From the NCBI GenBank assembly GCA_900112915.1, contig FONK01000008.1, positions 1-64,000 on the forward strand: a stretch of 64,000 nucleotides of DNA. Reading direction: 5' to 3'. This document shows, one piece after another, positions 16,031 to 22,923 of the stretch (positions are counted from its first letter, which is position 1; every line of letters starts with the position of its first letter). The notes beneath the pieces were generated by a model. The model did not search any database and was not told where the DNA came from. It worked only from the letters and a program-made list of their open reading frames with translations. Made by a program: the position numbers and the translations under genes. This DNA comes from Peptostreptococcaceae bacterium pGA-8 (lineage in GTDB: Bacteria; Bacillota; Clostridia; Peptostreptococcales; Anaerovoracaceae).

Positions 16031-17323
16031 ATGGTTAAATTTGACGAAAACAATAATGTAATAGTGGATGAAAGTTTTTTCGCAATTATTGTTGGCGTTG
16101 AAAAAAGCAATGATAAGAGTGGGGATATCGAATATTCAGTTTCAGAACTTAAGGGGCTTGTTGAAGCTGCGGGCGGAGAGACAATAGGTATTATGACTCA
16201 AAGGCTTGAGCGACCCAATACAGCTACATACATTGGCAGCGGCAAGGTAGGCGAGCTTGCTGAGATGGCTGACAATATGGAGGCTGATACAATTATATTC
16301 AACAACGAACTTTCCGGCATGCAAATCAGAAACCTGGAAGACATCACCGGGAAAAAGGTCATTGATAGAACCATTCTCATATTAGATATATTTGCAAGAA
16401 GAGCCATATCTAAAGAGGGCAAGCTTCAGGTTGAATTAGCTCAGCTGAAATATAGATTGCCCAGGTTGACCGGATTTGGTAAATCTTTGTCAAGGCTTGG
16501 TGGAGGTGTTGGTACCAGGGGACCAGGAGAAAAGAAAATTGAGCTGGATAGAAGACATATTGAACGTAGACTTCAGGATATAAGAAATGAGCTTAATGAA
16601 ATTGACAGAACCAGAAAACTGCAGCGGGAAAGCAGAGAAAATCGAGAAATTCCGATAGTTGCTTTGGTCGGATACACCAATGTAGGTAAATCAGCAATTA
16701 TGAACCACATTCTTTGTAAATTTGAAAAGGATGATAAAAATGTAGTTGAAAAGGATATGCTTTTTGCCACATTAGATGCTAAGCATAGAGGAATTGAGCT
16801 GGATAAGCAGCATAAGTTTGTTCTAGTGGATACTGTAGGATTCGTCAGTAGGCTCCCTCACAGTCTTGTTTCTGCATTTAAATCAACTCTTGAAGAGGCG
16901 GCTTTTTCTGATTTGATTATAAATGTGGTTGATTATTCCAACAAAGATAATGAATTTCAACAAGAAATCACAAAAGATGTTCTCGCAGATATAGGCGCAT
17001 CTGATATTCCTATGATAACTGTCTACAACAAAGTAGATTTGGCAGATAACAAAAACTCATTAAGCCATGATGAAAATATTGTATTCACATCGGCTAAAAC
17101 AGGTGAGAATATGGATCTGCTTCTTGAAACAATCAAAAAGAAAATATTCGACATTCCGATTACAGCAAACTTTATAATCCCTTATGATAAGGGAAGTGTT
17201 TCCTCAGAAATTTGCAGAGTGGGCAATGTAATATCCATGGAATACAAGGATGATGGGGTTCATATAGCTGCGGAACTAAAAGAGAAAGACTTCGGAAGGG
17301 TTAAGAATTATGCCATTATATAA
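16031..17323 (+). CDS. hflX: GTPase HflX
   Basis: 430-residue ribosome-associated GTPase implicated in splitting stalled 70S ribosomes. An N-terminal HflX domain (TATYIGSGKVGELA, then FARRAISKEGKLQVELAQLKYRLPRL) and a glycine-rich linker (GGGVGTRGPGEKKIE) precede the G domain: G1 GYTNVGKSA, G3 DTVGF, G4 NKVD, G5 SAK. A C-terminal domain is present. RBS AGGAG precedes the ATG. It overlaps yigZ by 14 bases. Confidence 0.95.
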   Translation: MVKFDENNNVIVDESFFAIIVGVEKSNDKSGDIEYSVSELKGLVEAAGGETIGIMTQRLERPNTATYIGSGKVGELAEMADNMEADTIIFNNELSGMQIRNLEDITGKKVIDRTILILDIFARRAISKEGKLQVELAQLKYRLPRLTGFGKSLSRLGGGVGTRGPGEKKIELDRRHIERRLQDIRNELNEIDRTRKLQRESRENREIPIVALVGYTNVGKSAIMNHILCKFEKDDKNVVEKDMLFATLDAKHRGIELDKQHKFVLVDTVGFVSRLPHSLVSAFKSTLEEAAFSDLIINVVDYSNKDNEFQQEITKDVLADIGASDIPMITVYNKVDLADNKNSLSHDENIVFTSAKTGENMDLLLETIKKKIFDIPITANFIIPYDKGSVSSEICRVGNVISMEYKDDGVHIAAELKEKDFGRVKNYAII

Positions 17324-17945
17324 ATCTGTACTTAAAGGTGCCATTGTAGAAATGGAAGTAGAAAGATCACGTTTTATTGGGCATGTCAGACCGGTTGATT
17401 CTAAAGAAGAGGCAGATCTATTTATTGCAGATGTGAAGCATAATCATAAAACTGCTACTCATAACGTACCGGCTTTTGTTATTGGGGATAATTTTCAGCT
17501 GCAATGGGCAAGTGACGACGGTGAACCACAGGGTACCTCGGGAGCACCGATTGTAAATATGCTTGTAAAAGAAGGCATAACAAATGTGGCTGTAGTTATT
17601 ACGAGATATTTTGGTGGAATTAAACTTGGCACCGGCGGTCTTGTTAGAGCATATACAGGATGTGCTAAAATGGCCCTTGAAAGGGCCGGAATATGCTTTG
17701 TAGATGAAGTAATCATCTCTGATATAAAAATCGGATATAGCGAATTTAACAGGCTGGAAAGCCTAATGGATAAAGATGATACTTTTAGAATAATAAATAA
17801 GGAATATGCCGAGATTGTAAAAATGACCATTGAGTATACTCAAGAAAACGCTGAAAAGGCAAAAGAGATGATTTCTAACTATTCTAAAGGAGCTTATACC
17901 ATGGAAAATACAAGGATAGAGCTTAGAAATATACCGATTTTATGA
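17310..17945 (+). CDS. yigZ: YigZ/IMPACT family protein (UPF0029)
   Basis: 211 residues with the IMPACT N-terminal domain: RSRFIGHV, ASDDGEPQGTSGAP and VVITRYFGGIKLGTGGLVRAY are conserved blocks. The remainder resembles an EF-G domain V-like fold (DUF1949). The eukaryotic relative regulates GCN2; the bacterial role is unclear, possibly translation-related. It begins inside the end of hflX, so it is co-translated. No terminator follows, only the promoters of the tRNA array. Confidence 0.92.
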   Translation: MPLYKSVLKGAIVEMEVERSRFIGHVRPVDSKEEADLFIADVKHNHKTATHNVPAFVIGDNFQLQWASDDGEPQGTSGAPIVNMLVKEGITNVAVVITRYFGGIKLGTGGLVRAYTGCAKMALERAGICFVDEVIISDIKIGYSEFNRLESLMDKDDTFRIINKEYAEIVKMTIEYTQENAEKAKEMISNYSKGAYTMENTRIELRNIPIL

Positions 17946-17966
17946 TTATATTCCGCAATTTTTTTG

Positions 17967-17995
17967 TTGACAGAAAATTGAGAATATGGTAACAT
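17967..17995 (+). promoter_or_regulatory. Upstream promoter (P1) of the tRNA array
   Basis: TTGACA (17967-17972) and TAACAT (17990-17995) with a 17-base spacer, about 150 bases before the first tRNA. The stretch 17946-18148 holds only these promoters. Confidence 0.65.
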
Positions 17996-18096
17996 ACAAA
18001 ACAGCTCAAAAAATTTTAGTCAGTATTTTCTCAGAAGTTGCTGGCGTAGATTATGCAAATAACGTAAAAAAAATGTCAAACTTTTAAAGAAAGGTA

Positions 18097-18125
18097 TTGA
18101 CAAAGTTATTACAGAGCTGTATAAT
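18097..18125 (+). promoter_or_regulatory. Main promoter (P2) of the tRNA array
   Basis: A perfect TTGACA (18097-18102) and a perfect TATAAT (18120-18125) with a 17-base spacer, 23 bases before tRNA-Val. Consensus quality fits a stable-RNA operon. Confidence 0.9.
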
Positions 18126-18148
18126 GCATAAATGTGTCAAACACATTG

Positions 18149-18224
18149 GGGCGCATAGCTCAGCTGGGAGAGCACCTGCCTTACAAGCAGGGGGTCATAG
18201 GTTCGAGCCCTATTGCGCCCACCA
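18149..18224 (+). tRNA. tRNA-Val (TAC)
   Basis: Acceptor GGGCGCA/TGCGCCC, anticodon TAC, encoded CCA. First gene of the fifteen-tRNA array. Same 76 bases as the copy at 751-826. Confidence 0.95.
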
Positions 18225-18234
18225 TAATCAGGAT

Positions 18235-18311
18235 GGCCTGGTAGTTCAGTTGGTTAGAATGCCAGCCTGTCACGCTGGAGGTCGACGGTTCGAGCCCGTT
18301 CCAGGTCGCCA
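18235..18311 (+). tRNA. tRNA-Asp (GTC)
   Basis: Acceptor GGCCTGG/CCAGGTC, anticodon GTC, encoded CCA. Same 77 bases as the copy at 665-741; the spacers around the two copies differ. Confidence 0.95.
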
Positions 18312-18331
18312 TTTTAATTTAATAGCAATAT

Positions 18332-18406
18332 GCTGGCGTGGCTCAACGGTAGAGCAGCTGATTTGTAATCAGCAGGTTGGGGGTTCGATTCCCTCCGCCA
18401 GCTCCA
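18332..18406 (+). tRNA. tRNA-Thr (TGT)
   Basis: Acceptor GCTGGCG/CGCCAGC, anticodon loop TTTGTAA (TGT), T-loop TTCGATT, encoded CCA. Confidence 0.95.
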
Positions 18407-18451
18407 AAACTCCAATTATCATAATAATAAGTCAGTAATTTGGAAATATTT

Positions 18452-18536
18452 CGAGGGATTCCCGAGTGGCCAAAGGGGGCGGACTGTAAATCCGTTAGCT
18501 GAGCTTTCGATGGTTCGAATCCATCTCCCTCGACCA
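18452..18536 (+). tRNA. tRNA-Tyr (GTA)
   Basis: 85 bases with the long variable arm of bacterial tyrosine tRNA. Acceptor CGAGGGA/TCCCTCG, anticodon loop CTGTAAA (GTA), encoded CCA. A queuosine-type anticodon. Confidence 0.94.
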
Positions 18537-18550
18537 ATTTAATATAGTGT

Positions 18551-18625
18551 GCGGAAGTGGCTCAGGGGTAGAGCATCGCCTTGCCAAGGCGAGGGTCGCG
18601 AGTTCGAATCTCGTCTTCCGCTCCA
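18551..18625 (+). tRNA. tRNA-Gly (GCC)
   Basis: Acceptor GCGGAAG/CTTCCGC, anticodon GCC, T-loop TTCGAAT, encoded CCA. Confidence 0.95.
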
Positions 18626-18630
18626 AGTAT

Positions 18631-18704
18631 GCGGATGTCGTATAATGGTAATACCTCAGCCTTCCAAGCTGATGCCGCGGGTTCGATTCCCGCCATCCGC
18701 TCCA
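18631..18704 (+). tRNA. tRNA-Gly (TCC)
   Basis: Acceptor GCGGATG/CATCCGC, anticodon TCC, T-loop TTCGATT, encoded CCA. Only five bases separate it from the preceding tRNA-Gly. Confidence 0.95.
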
Positions 18705-18722
18705 TTTTTCCAAATTAGGTGT

Positions 18723-18799
18723 GGGCTCATAGCTCAGTTGGATAGAGCAACGGCCTTCTAAGCCGTGTGTCCGGGGTTCGAATCCCTGTGGGCTCACCA
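18723..18799 (+). tRNA. tRNA-Arg (TCT)
   Basis: Anticodon loop CTTCTAA (TCT). The acceptor GGGCTCA pairs with TGGGCTC using two G-T wobbles. T-loop TTCGAAT, encoded CCA. Confidence 0.92.
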
Positions 18800-18815
18800 T
18801 TTTATTTGAGGATAA

Positions 18816-18890
18816 TGGGGTATAGCCAAGTGGTAAGGCAACGGACTTTGACTCCGTCATTCGTAGGTTCGAGTCCTGCTACCCCAGCCA
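18816..18890 (+). tRNA. tRNA-Gln (TTG)
   Basis: Acceptor TGGGGTA/TACCCCA, anticodon loop CTTTGAC (TTG), T-loop TTCGAGT, encoded CCA. Confidence 0.95.
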
Positions 18891-18893
18891 TTT

Positions 18894-18969
18894 GACCCAT
18901 TAGCTCAGGCGGTAGAGCACTTGACTTTTAATCAAGGTGTCCGGAGTTCGAGTCTCCGATGGGTCACCA
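18894..18969 (+). tRNA. tRNA-Lys (TTT)
   Basis: Acceptor GACCCAT/ATGGGTC, anticodon loop CTTTTAA (TTT), T-loop TTCGAGT, encoded CCA. Three bases after tRNA-Gln. Confidence 0.95.
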
Positions 18970-18993
18970 TTCATTTTTAGGATGACTCCATTC

Positions 18994-19082
18994 GGAGAGG
19001 TATCGAAGTGGTCATAACGAGGCGGTCTTGAAAACCGTTTGGGTGCAAGCCCACGTGGGTTCGAATCCCACCCTCTCCGCCA
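18994..19082 (+). tRNA. tRNA-Ser (TGA)
   Basis: Class II tRNA of 89 bases with a long variable arm. Acceptor GGAGAGG/CCTCTCC, anticodon loop CTTGAAA (TGA), encoded CCA. Confidence 0.95.
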
Positions 19083-19120
19083 ATATATAATTGAATAATA
19101 AGAGTATTTATTGATAGCCT

Positions 19121-19216
<96 letters not shown>

Positions 19217-19218
19217 TT

Positions 19219-19294
19219 AGGGGTATAGCTCAGTTGGTAGAGCAGTGGTCTCCAAAACCACGTGCCGTGGGTTCGAATCCTACTGCCCCTGCCA
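19219..19294 (+). tRNA. tRNA-Trp (CCA)
   Basis: Acceptor AGGGGTA/TGCCCCT, anticodon loop CTCCAAA (CCA), discriminator G, encoded 3' CCA. Confidence 0.95.
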
Positions 19295-19316
19295 ATAATC
19301 TTAAATACATCACTAT

Positions 19317-19393
19317 CGGGGTGTAGCGCAGTTTGGTAGCGCAACTGGTTTGGGACCAGTGGGCCGCGGGTTCAAATCCTGCCACCCCGACCA
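19317..19393 (+). tRNA. tRNA-Pro (TGG)
   Basis: Acceptor CGGGGTG/CACCCCG, anticodon loop TTTGGGA (TGG), T-loop TTCAAAT, encoded CCA. Confidence 0.95.
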
Positions 19394-19406
19394 ATTTTTG
19401 TCACGA

Positions 19407-19483
19407 GGGCCATTAGCTCAGTTGGTCAGAGCGTCCGGCTCATAACCGGCAGGTCCTGGGTTCAAGTCCCCGATGGCCCACCA
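19407..19483 (+). tRNA. tRNA with CAT anticodon: Met or lysidine-modified Ile2
   Basis: Acceptor GGGCCAT/ATGGCCC, anticodon loop CTCATAA, encoded CCA. It differs from the elongator Met at 832-908 and lacks the G-C-rich initiator anticodon stem. Its loop and TTCAAGT T-loop resemble tRNA-Ile2, whose C34 is modified by TilS to read AUA, but Met tRNAs can share this loop. Identity is undecided from sequence alone. Confidence 0.85.
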
Positions 19484-19488
19484 TTCGT

Positions 19489-19564
19489 GCCCAGATAGCT
19501 CAGTAGGTAGAGCAGAGGACTGAAAATCCTCGTGTCCTTGGTTCGATTCCGAGTCTGGGCACCA
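19489..19564 (+). tRNA. tRNA-Phe (GAA)
   Basis: Acceptor GCCCAGA/TCTGGGC, anticodon loop CTGAAAA (GAA), encoded CCA. Last gene of the array; the terminator starts six bases later. Confidence 0.95.
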
Positions 19565-19570
19565 GAAATT

Positions 19571-19602
19571 AGACATTGGTTTTTCTGATGTCTTTTTTTT
19601 TA
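19571..19602 (+). terminator. Terminator of the fifteen-tRNA array
   Basis: AGACAT (19571-19576) pairs with ATGTCT (19588-19593), followed by a run of eight more T. The outer bases CAGAAA/TTTCTG allow an alternative pairing. Confidence 0.85.
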
Positions 19603-19624
19603 CTTATGTTTGTTGGAGGTTGAA

Positions 19625-20209
19625 ATGGCACAGCTATATTACAGATACAGCACTATGAATGCTGGAAAATCAATTGAACTCATAAAGGTAGCATATAATT
19701 ACGAAGAACGAGGGAAACGTGTGCTCACTTTAGTTCCGTCATTGGACAATAGGTATGGTACAGGTGTTATAACCTCCAGAATCGGAATTCAGCGAGAAGG
19801 CATTATAATTAGTCCTGAGACAAATATTTTAGATATATTCATGGATGAGGATGCTAAAGCAAAGGTTGACTGTGTTTTAATTGATGAATGCCAATTTTTG
19901 AGAAAGCATCATGTTCAGGAGTTGGTAGAAGTAGTAGATAGCTTTGGAGTGCCTGTACTTGCCTATGGACTTAAAAATGACTTTAGAAATGAACTCTTTG
20001 AAGGGTCTTACTACATGCTCGTATACGCAGACAAAATTGAAGAAATCAAGACTATATGCTGGTGTGGCAGAAAGGCGACTATGGTAGCTCGAGTTGTTGA
20101 CGGTCAATTTGTAAAAAGAGGCGAACAGGTTGTCATAGGCGGCAATGATATGTATGTTTCTCTTTGCAGGAAGCATTACAATGACGGCAGATTGGGACCT
20201 GATAAATAG
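19625..20209 (+). CDS. tdk: Thymidine kinase, E. coli type
   Basis: 194 residues; phosphorylates thymidine to dTMP with ATP. The P-loop reads YSTMNAGKSIEL and the catalytic segment LIDECQFL. ICWCGRKATMVARVVDG and VVIGGNDMYVSLCRKHY carry the zinc-binding cysteines. Along its whole length it resembles the gammaproteobacterial enzyme (YSAMNAGKST..., NYQERG) more than the usual Bacillus type with a GPMFSGKSEEL P-loop. ATG 19625 follows GGAGGT (19615-19620); the open frame starts at an unsupported TTG. It stands alone behind the tRNA terminator. Confidence 0.95.
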   Translation: MAQLYYRYSTMNAGKSIELIKVAYNYEERGKRVLTLVPSLDNRYGTGVITSRIGIQREGIIISPETNILDIFMDEDAKAKVDCVLIDECQFLRKHHVQELVEVVDSFGVPVLAYGLKNDFRNELFEGSYYMLVYADKIEEIKTICWCGRKATMVARVVDGQFVKRGEQVVIGGNDMYVSLCRKHYNDGRLGPDK

Positions 20210-20230
20210 CCCCTGCTGCCATAAGGAGCT

Positions 20231-21121
20231 TTAAATCCGTTTATAACGACAGCCTTGGTATGAATCACGCTTTCTCATCTCTTGGTTTATGCCGTTTAAG
20301 ATAGATCTTTTTCGATAGCTCCATGGTGGAGAAATCAGTATAGGGCGCGGAGCATCAGCCGTTAACCGATGGATTATAATGTCATCGGGAATGTACTCGA
20401 GTATATCGCATACTAAATTTACATATTCATCAAGAGTTTCAAAAGGCTTGTAGCAAGGGTGAGTTTTAGCCAGCTGCGAGCCTTTTATTATATTTAAAAG
20501 ATGCAATTTGATGCCCCATGTGCCGGACTCGCACACGTATTTAACGGAATCAAGCATTTGAGCTTTTGATTCACTGGGCAAACCTAAAATAAGATGGGTA
20601 ACAAATCTAATATTGCGCTTCTTTAAATTTCTGCAAGCTGAATCATAGACTTCAAGCGGATAACAACGATTGATGAAGTCTGCGGAGTCCTCATGAATGG
20701 TTTGAAGACCCAGCTCCACCCAAAGAAATGTTTTTTCATTTAATTCAGATAGTAAGTCCAATACATCTTCAGGAAGACAATCAGGTCTGGTACCTATTAC
20801 GAGTCCCGAAATAGATTCGTCTTCAATGACAGCTTCAAATTTTTCTCTTAAAATTGATACAGGGGCATAGGTGTTGGTGAAGTTTTGAAAATATGCCAAA
20901 TATTTGGCTTTAGGCCATTTTTTAGACAAAAGCTTTTTTTGTTCTTCTATGGTTGAAGCGGTATCTCCAGAACCGGCTTCCGAACAAAAAACACAGCCGC
21001 CGAAGCCTTTACTGCCGTCACGATTCGGACAGGTAAAGCCGCCATCTATGGATAATTTTACTGTTTTCTCACCAAATTCCTTTTTTAAATATGAACTTAT
21101 TGAATTAATTCTTTCTATCAT
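20231..21121 (-). CDS. TIGR01212-family radical SAM protein (YhcC-like)
   Basis: 296 residues. The first third has an iron-sulfur motif with unusual spacing, CPNRDGSKGFGGCVFC, typical of the YhcC/TIGR01212 family and distinct from classic CxxxCxxC. SIDGGFTCPN and WVELGLQTIHEDSA are other family blocks, and HLILGLPSES follows. The substrate is unknown; relatives are grouped with Elp3-like proteins. The start ATG (21121) follows AGAGGA. The gene is convergent with tdk and divergent from queH. A short C-terminus (MRKRDSYQGCRYKRI) is basic. Confidence 0.88.
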   Translation of the reverse strand: MIERINSISSYLKKEFGEKTVKLSIDGGFTCPNRDGSKGFGGCVFCSEAGSGDTASTIEEQKKLLSKKWPKAKYLAYFQNFTNTYAPVSILREKFEAVIEDESISGLVIGTRPDCLPEDVLDLLSELNEKTFLWVELGLQTIHEDSADFINRCYPLEVYDSACRNLKKRNIRFVTHLILGLPSESKAQMLDSVKYVCESGTWGIKLHLLNIIKGSQLAKTHPCYKPFETLDEYVNLVCDILEYIPDDIIIHRLTADAPRPILISPPWSYRKRSILNGINQEMRKRDSYQGCRYKRI

Positions 21122-21151
21122 ATTAATCCTCTTTTTATAAACTACGAAATA

Positions 21152-21160
21152 TGATATAAT
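21152..21160 (+). promoter_or_regulatory. Extended -10 promoter of the queH operon
   Basis: TG-A-TATAAT (21152-21160) with no convincing -35. It could drive queH-asnA-priA and perhaps the long downstream run of genes. Confidence 0.55.
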
Positions 21161-21234
21161 GAAAAGCTGGAAAAATAAAGTTTTTCTTTGAAATTTTTGG
21201 ATTATTATTTTATAAATCCTTTCAGGAGGAATTT

Positions 21235-21882
21235 ATGGCTGAAGATAAAAAACTTAATACCATATGGACCGGAGACTTTCAGGAGGCTATCCTGGAAAAC
21301 TGCATTTTATCAGAGGTCGGCCTCGACAGCAACAAAAAAAGCGTGCTTCTTCATTCCTGCTGTGGGCCATGCAGCACGTCAGTCATTGAGAGGCTTTCTG
21401 ATGATTTTAATATAACTGTTTATTTCTATAATCCCAATATAACTGATGAAAGGGAATATAGGCTAAGAAGAGATACGCAGGTTGAATTTATAGAAAAGTT
21501 TAATATGGCTACAGGTAAGAAGGTCGGATTTATTGAAGGTCCTTATGACAAAATGACATTTTTAGATAGAAGTTCAGGTATGGAGGGTGAGCCTGAAGGT
21601 GGGCTTAGATGTACCGGATGCTTTGAACTGCGATTGAGAAAAACCGGGGAAGAAGCTAAAAGTTTAGAGTTTGACTATTTTGCAACTACCTTAACCGTAA
21701 GCCCTCATAAAAATTATAAGATAATATCTGCAATAGGCAATAATCTTGGAGCAGAGCTGGAGATAGATTATCTGGATATGGACTTCAAGAAGAAGGACGG
21801 CTTTAAAAGAAGCATTGAGCTATCAAAAAAATATGGACTTTACAGACAAAACTTTTGTGGGTGTCTGTTCTCCGAAAGATAA
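21235..21882 (+). CDS. queH: Epoxyqueuosine reductase QueH
   Basis: 215 residues of the DUF208/QueH family, which reduces epoxyqueuosine to queuosine in tRNA and replaces the unrelated QueG. Conserved cysteine pairs are visible: HSCCGPCS (about residues 42-49), CTGCFELRLRKT, and the terminal YRQNFCGCLFS; a DFKKKDGF block precedes it. These cysteines should hold an iron-sulfur cluster. AGGAGG (21224-21229) precedes the ATG. Its tRNA targets Asp, His and Tyr lie elsewhere in this window and queA is at 55362. Confidence 0.93.
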   Translation: MAEDKKLNTIWTGDFQEAILENCILSEVGLDSNKKSVLLHSCCGPCSTSVIERLSDDFNITVYFYNPNITDEREYRLRRDTQVEFIEKFNMATGKKVGFIEGPYDKMTFLDRSSGMEGEPEGGLRCTGCFELRLRKTGEEAKSLEFDYFATTLTVSPHKNYKIISAIGNNLGAELEIDYLDMDFKKKDGFKRSIELSKKYGLYRQNFCGCLFSER

Positions 21883-21902
21883 ATTGAAAAGAGGTATATG
21901 AT

Positions 21903-22913
21903 ATGGCAGAATTAATAATTCCAAAGGGATATAGGCCTGTTTTGGAGCCGATAGAAACTCAAAGGGCTATTAAGAAAATAAAAGACTATTTTCAACAGGA
22001 AATAGCTTACGGATTGAATCTGCGAAGGGTTTCAGCACCCTTATTTGTAGCACCGGAAACCGGACTTAACGATAATTTAAATGGTGTGGAAAGAAGGGTG
22101 AATTTCACCTTAAAGGGAATAAACGAGCAAGAGGTTGAAGTTGTACAATCCTTAGCTAAATGGAAAAGAATGGCTCTAGGTAAATATGGCATTGCTCCCG
22201 GACATGGGATTTATACGGATATGAATGCAATTAGACGAGATGAGGATTTAGATAACCTTCATTCCGTATATGTTGACCAGTGGGACTGGGAAAAGGTTAT
22301 AACCTGTGAGCAGAGAACTACTGAATATCTTCACGAGACCGTTTCTATAATTTATAACTCCATAAAGAATTTAGGTGACTATGTTAATAGGCTTTATAGA
22401 AATATAAAGACAGATATTCCCAATGAGATTTTTTTCATTACATCACAGGAGCTGGCTGACCTTTATCCGGGAAAGACTGCAAAAGAAAGAGAAGACTTGA
22501 TTTGCAGAGAAAAGGGGGCTGTATTTATAGAAAAAATAGGTGGAAATCTAAATTCAGGAGAGCCTCACGATGGCAGATCTCCCGACTATGATGATTGGGA
22601 ATTGAACGGTGACATCATCCTATGGAACGATATTTTAGGCAGAGCCTTTGAACTGTCATCTATGGGAATAAGAGTTGATGAAGAAGCCATGGACAGGCAG
22701 CTGAGGCTTTCGGGAAAAGACAATAGAAGGGATCACAGCTTTCACAAGGCAGTCTTGGCCGGCGAGCTTCCATATTCCATCGGTGGCGGTATCGGGCAGA
22801 GTAGACTTTGTATGTTTTTCTTGAGAAAAGCACATATAGGAGAGGTTCAAGTTTCCGTTTGGCCGGATGATATGATAGAGGTCTGTAACGAAAACAACAT
22901 TTTCCTACTGTAA
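21903..22913 (+). CDS. asnA: Aspartate-ammonia ligase (asparagine synthetase A)
   Basis: 336 residues; makes asparagine from aspartate, ammonia and ATP. It has the class II synthetase-like AsnA fold: the N-terminal ETQRAIKKIKDYFQ, RVSAPLFV and VERRVNF blocks, LAKWKR, YTDMNAIRRDE, and the C-terminal GGGIGQSRLCMFFL motif. RBS AGAGG precedes the ATG. Short gaps to queH (20 bp) and priA (10 bp) suggest one transcript. Confidence 0.97.
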   Translation: MAELIIPKGYRPVLEPIETQRAIKKIKDYFQQEIAYGLNLRRVSAPLFVAPETGLNDNLNGVERRVNFTLKGINEQEVEVVQSLAKWKRMALGKYGIAPGHGIYTDMNAIRRDEDLDNLHSVYVDQWDWEKVITCEQRTTEYLHETVSIIYNSIKNLGDYVNRLYRNIKTDIPNEIFFITSQELADLYPGKTAKEREDLICREKGAVFIEKIGGNLNSGEPHDGRSPDYDDWELNGDIILWNDILGRAFELSSMGIRVDEEAMDRQLRLSGKDNRRDHSFHKAVLAGELPYSIGGGIGQSRLCMFFLRKAHIGEVQVSVWPDDMIEVCNENNIFLL

Positions 22914-22923
22914 GGAAGTTAAA

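Noticed and set aside
18097-18438. Open frames across the tRNA arrays, both strands (for example 397-658, 18343-18860)
   Set aside because: These translate tRNA genes (repeated RVRFEPYC-like tRNA-derived peptides) and are not proteins.
21188-21415. Plus-strand frame upstream of and overlapping the queH start
   Set aside because: It is in a different frame from queH, has no family match and no ribosome binding site.
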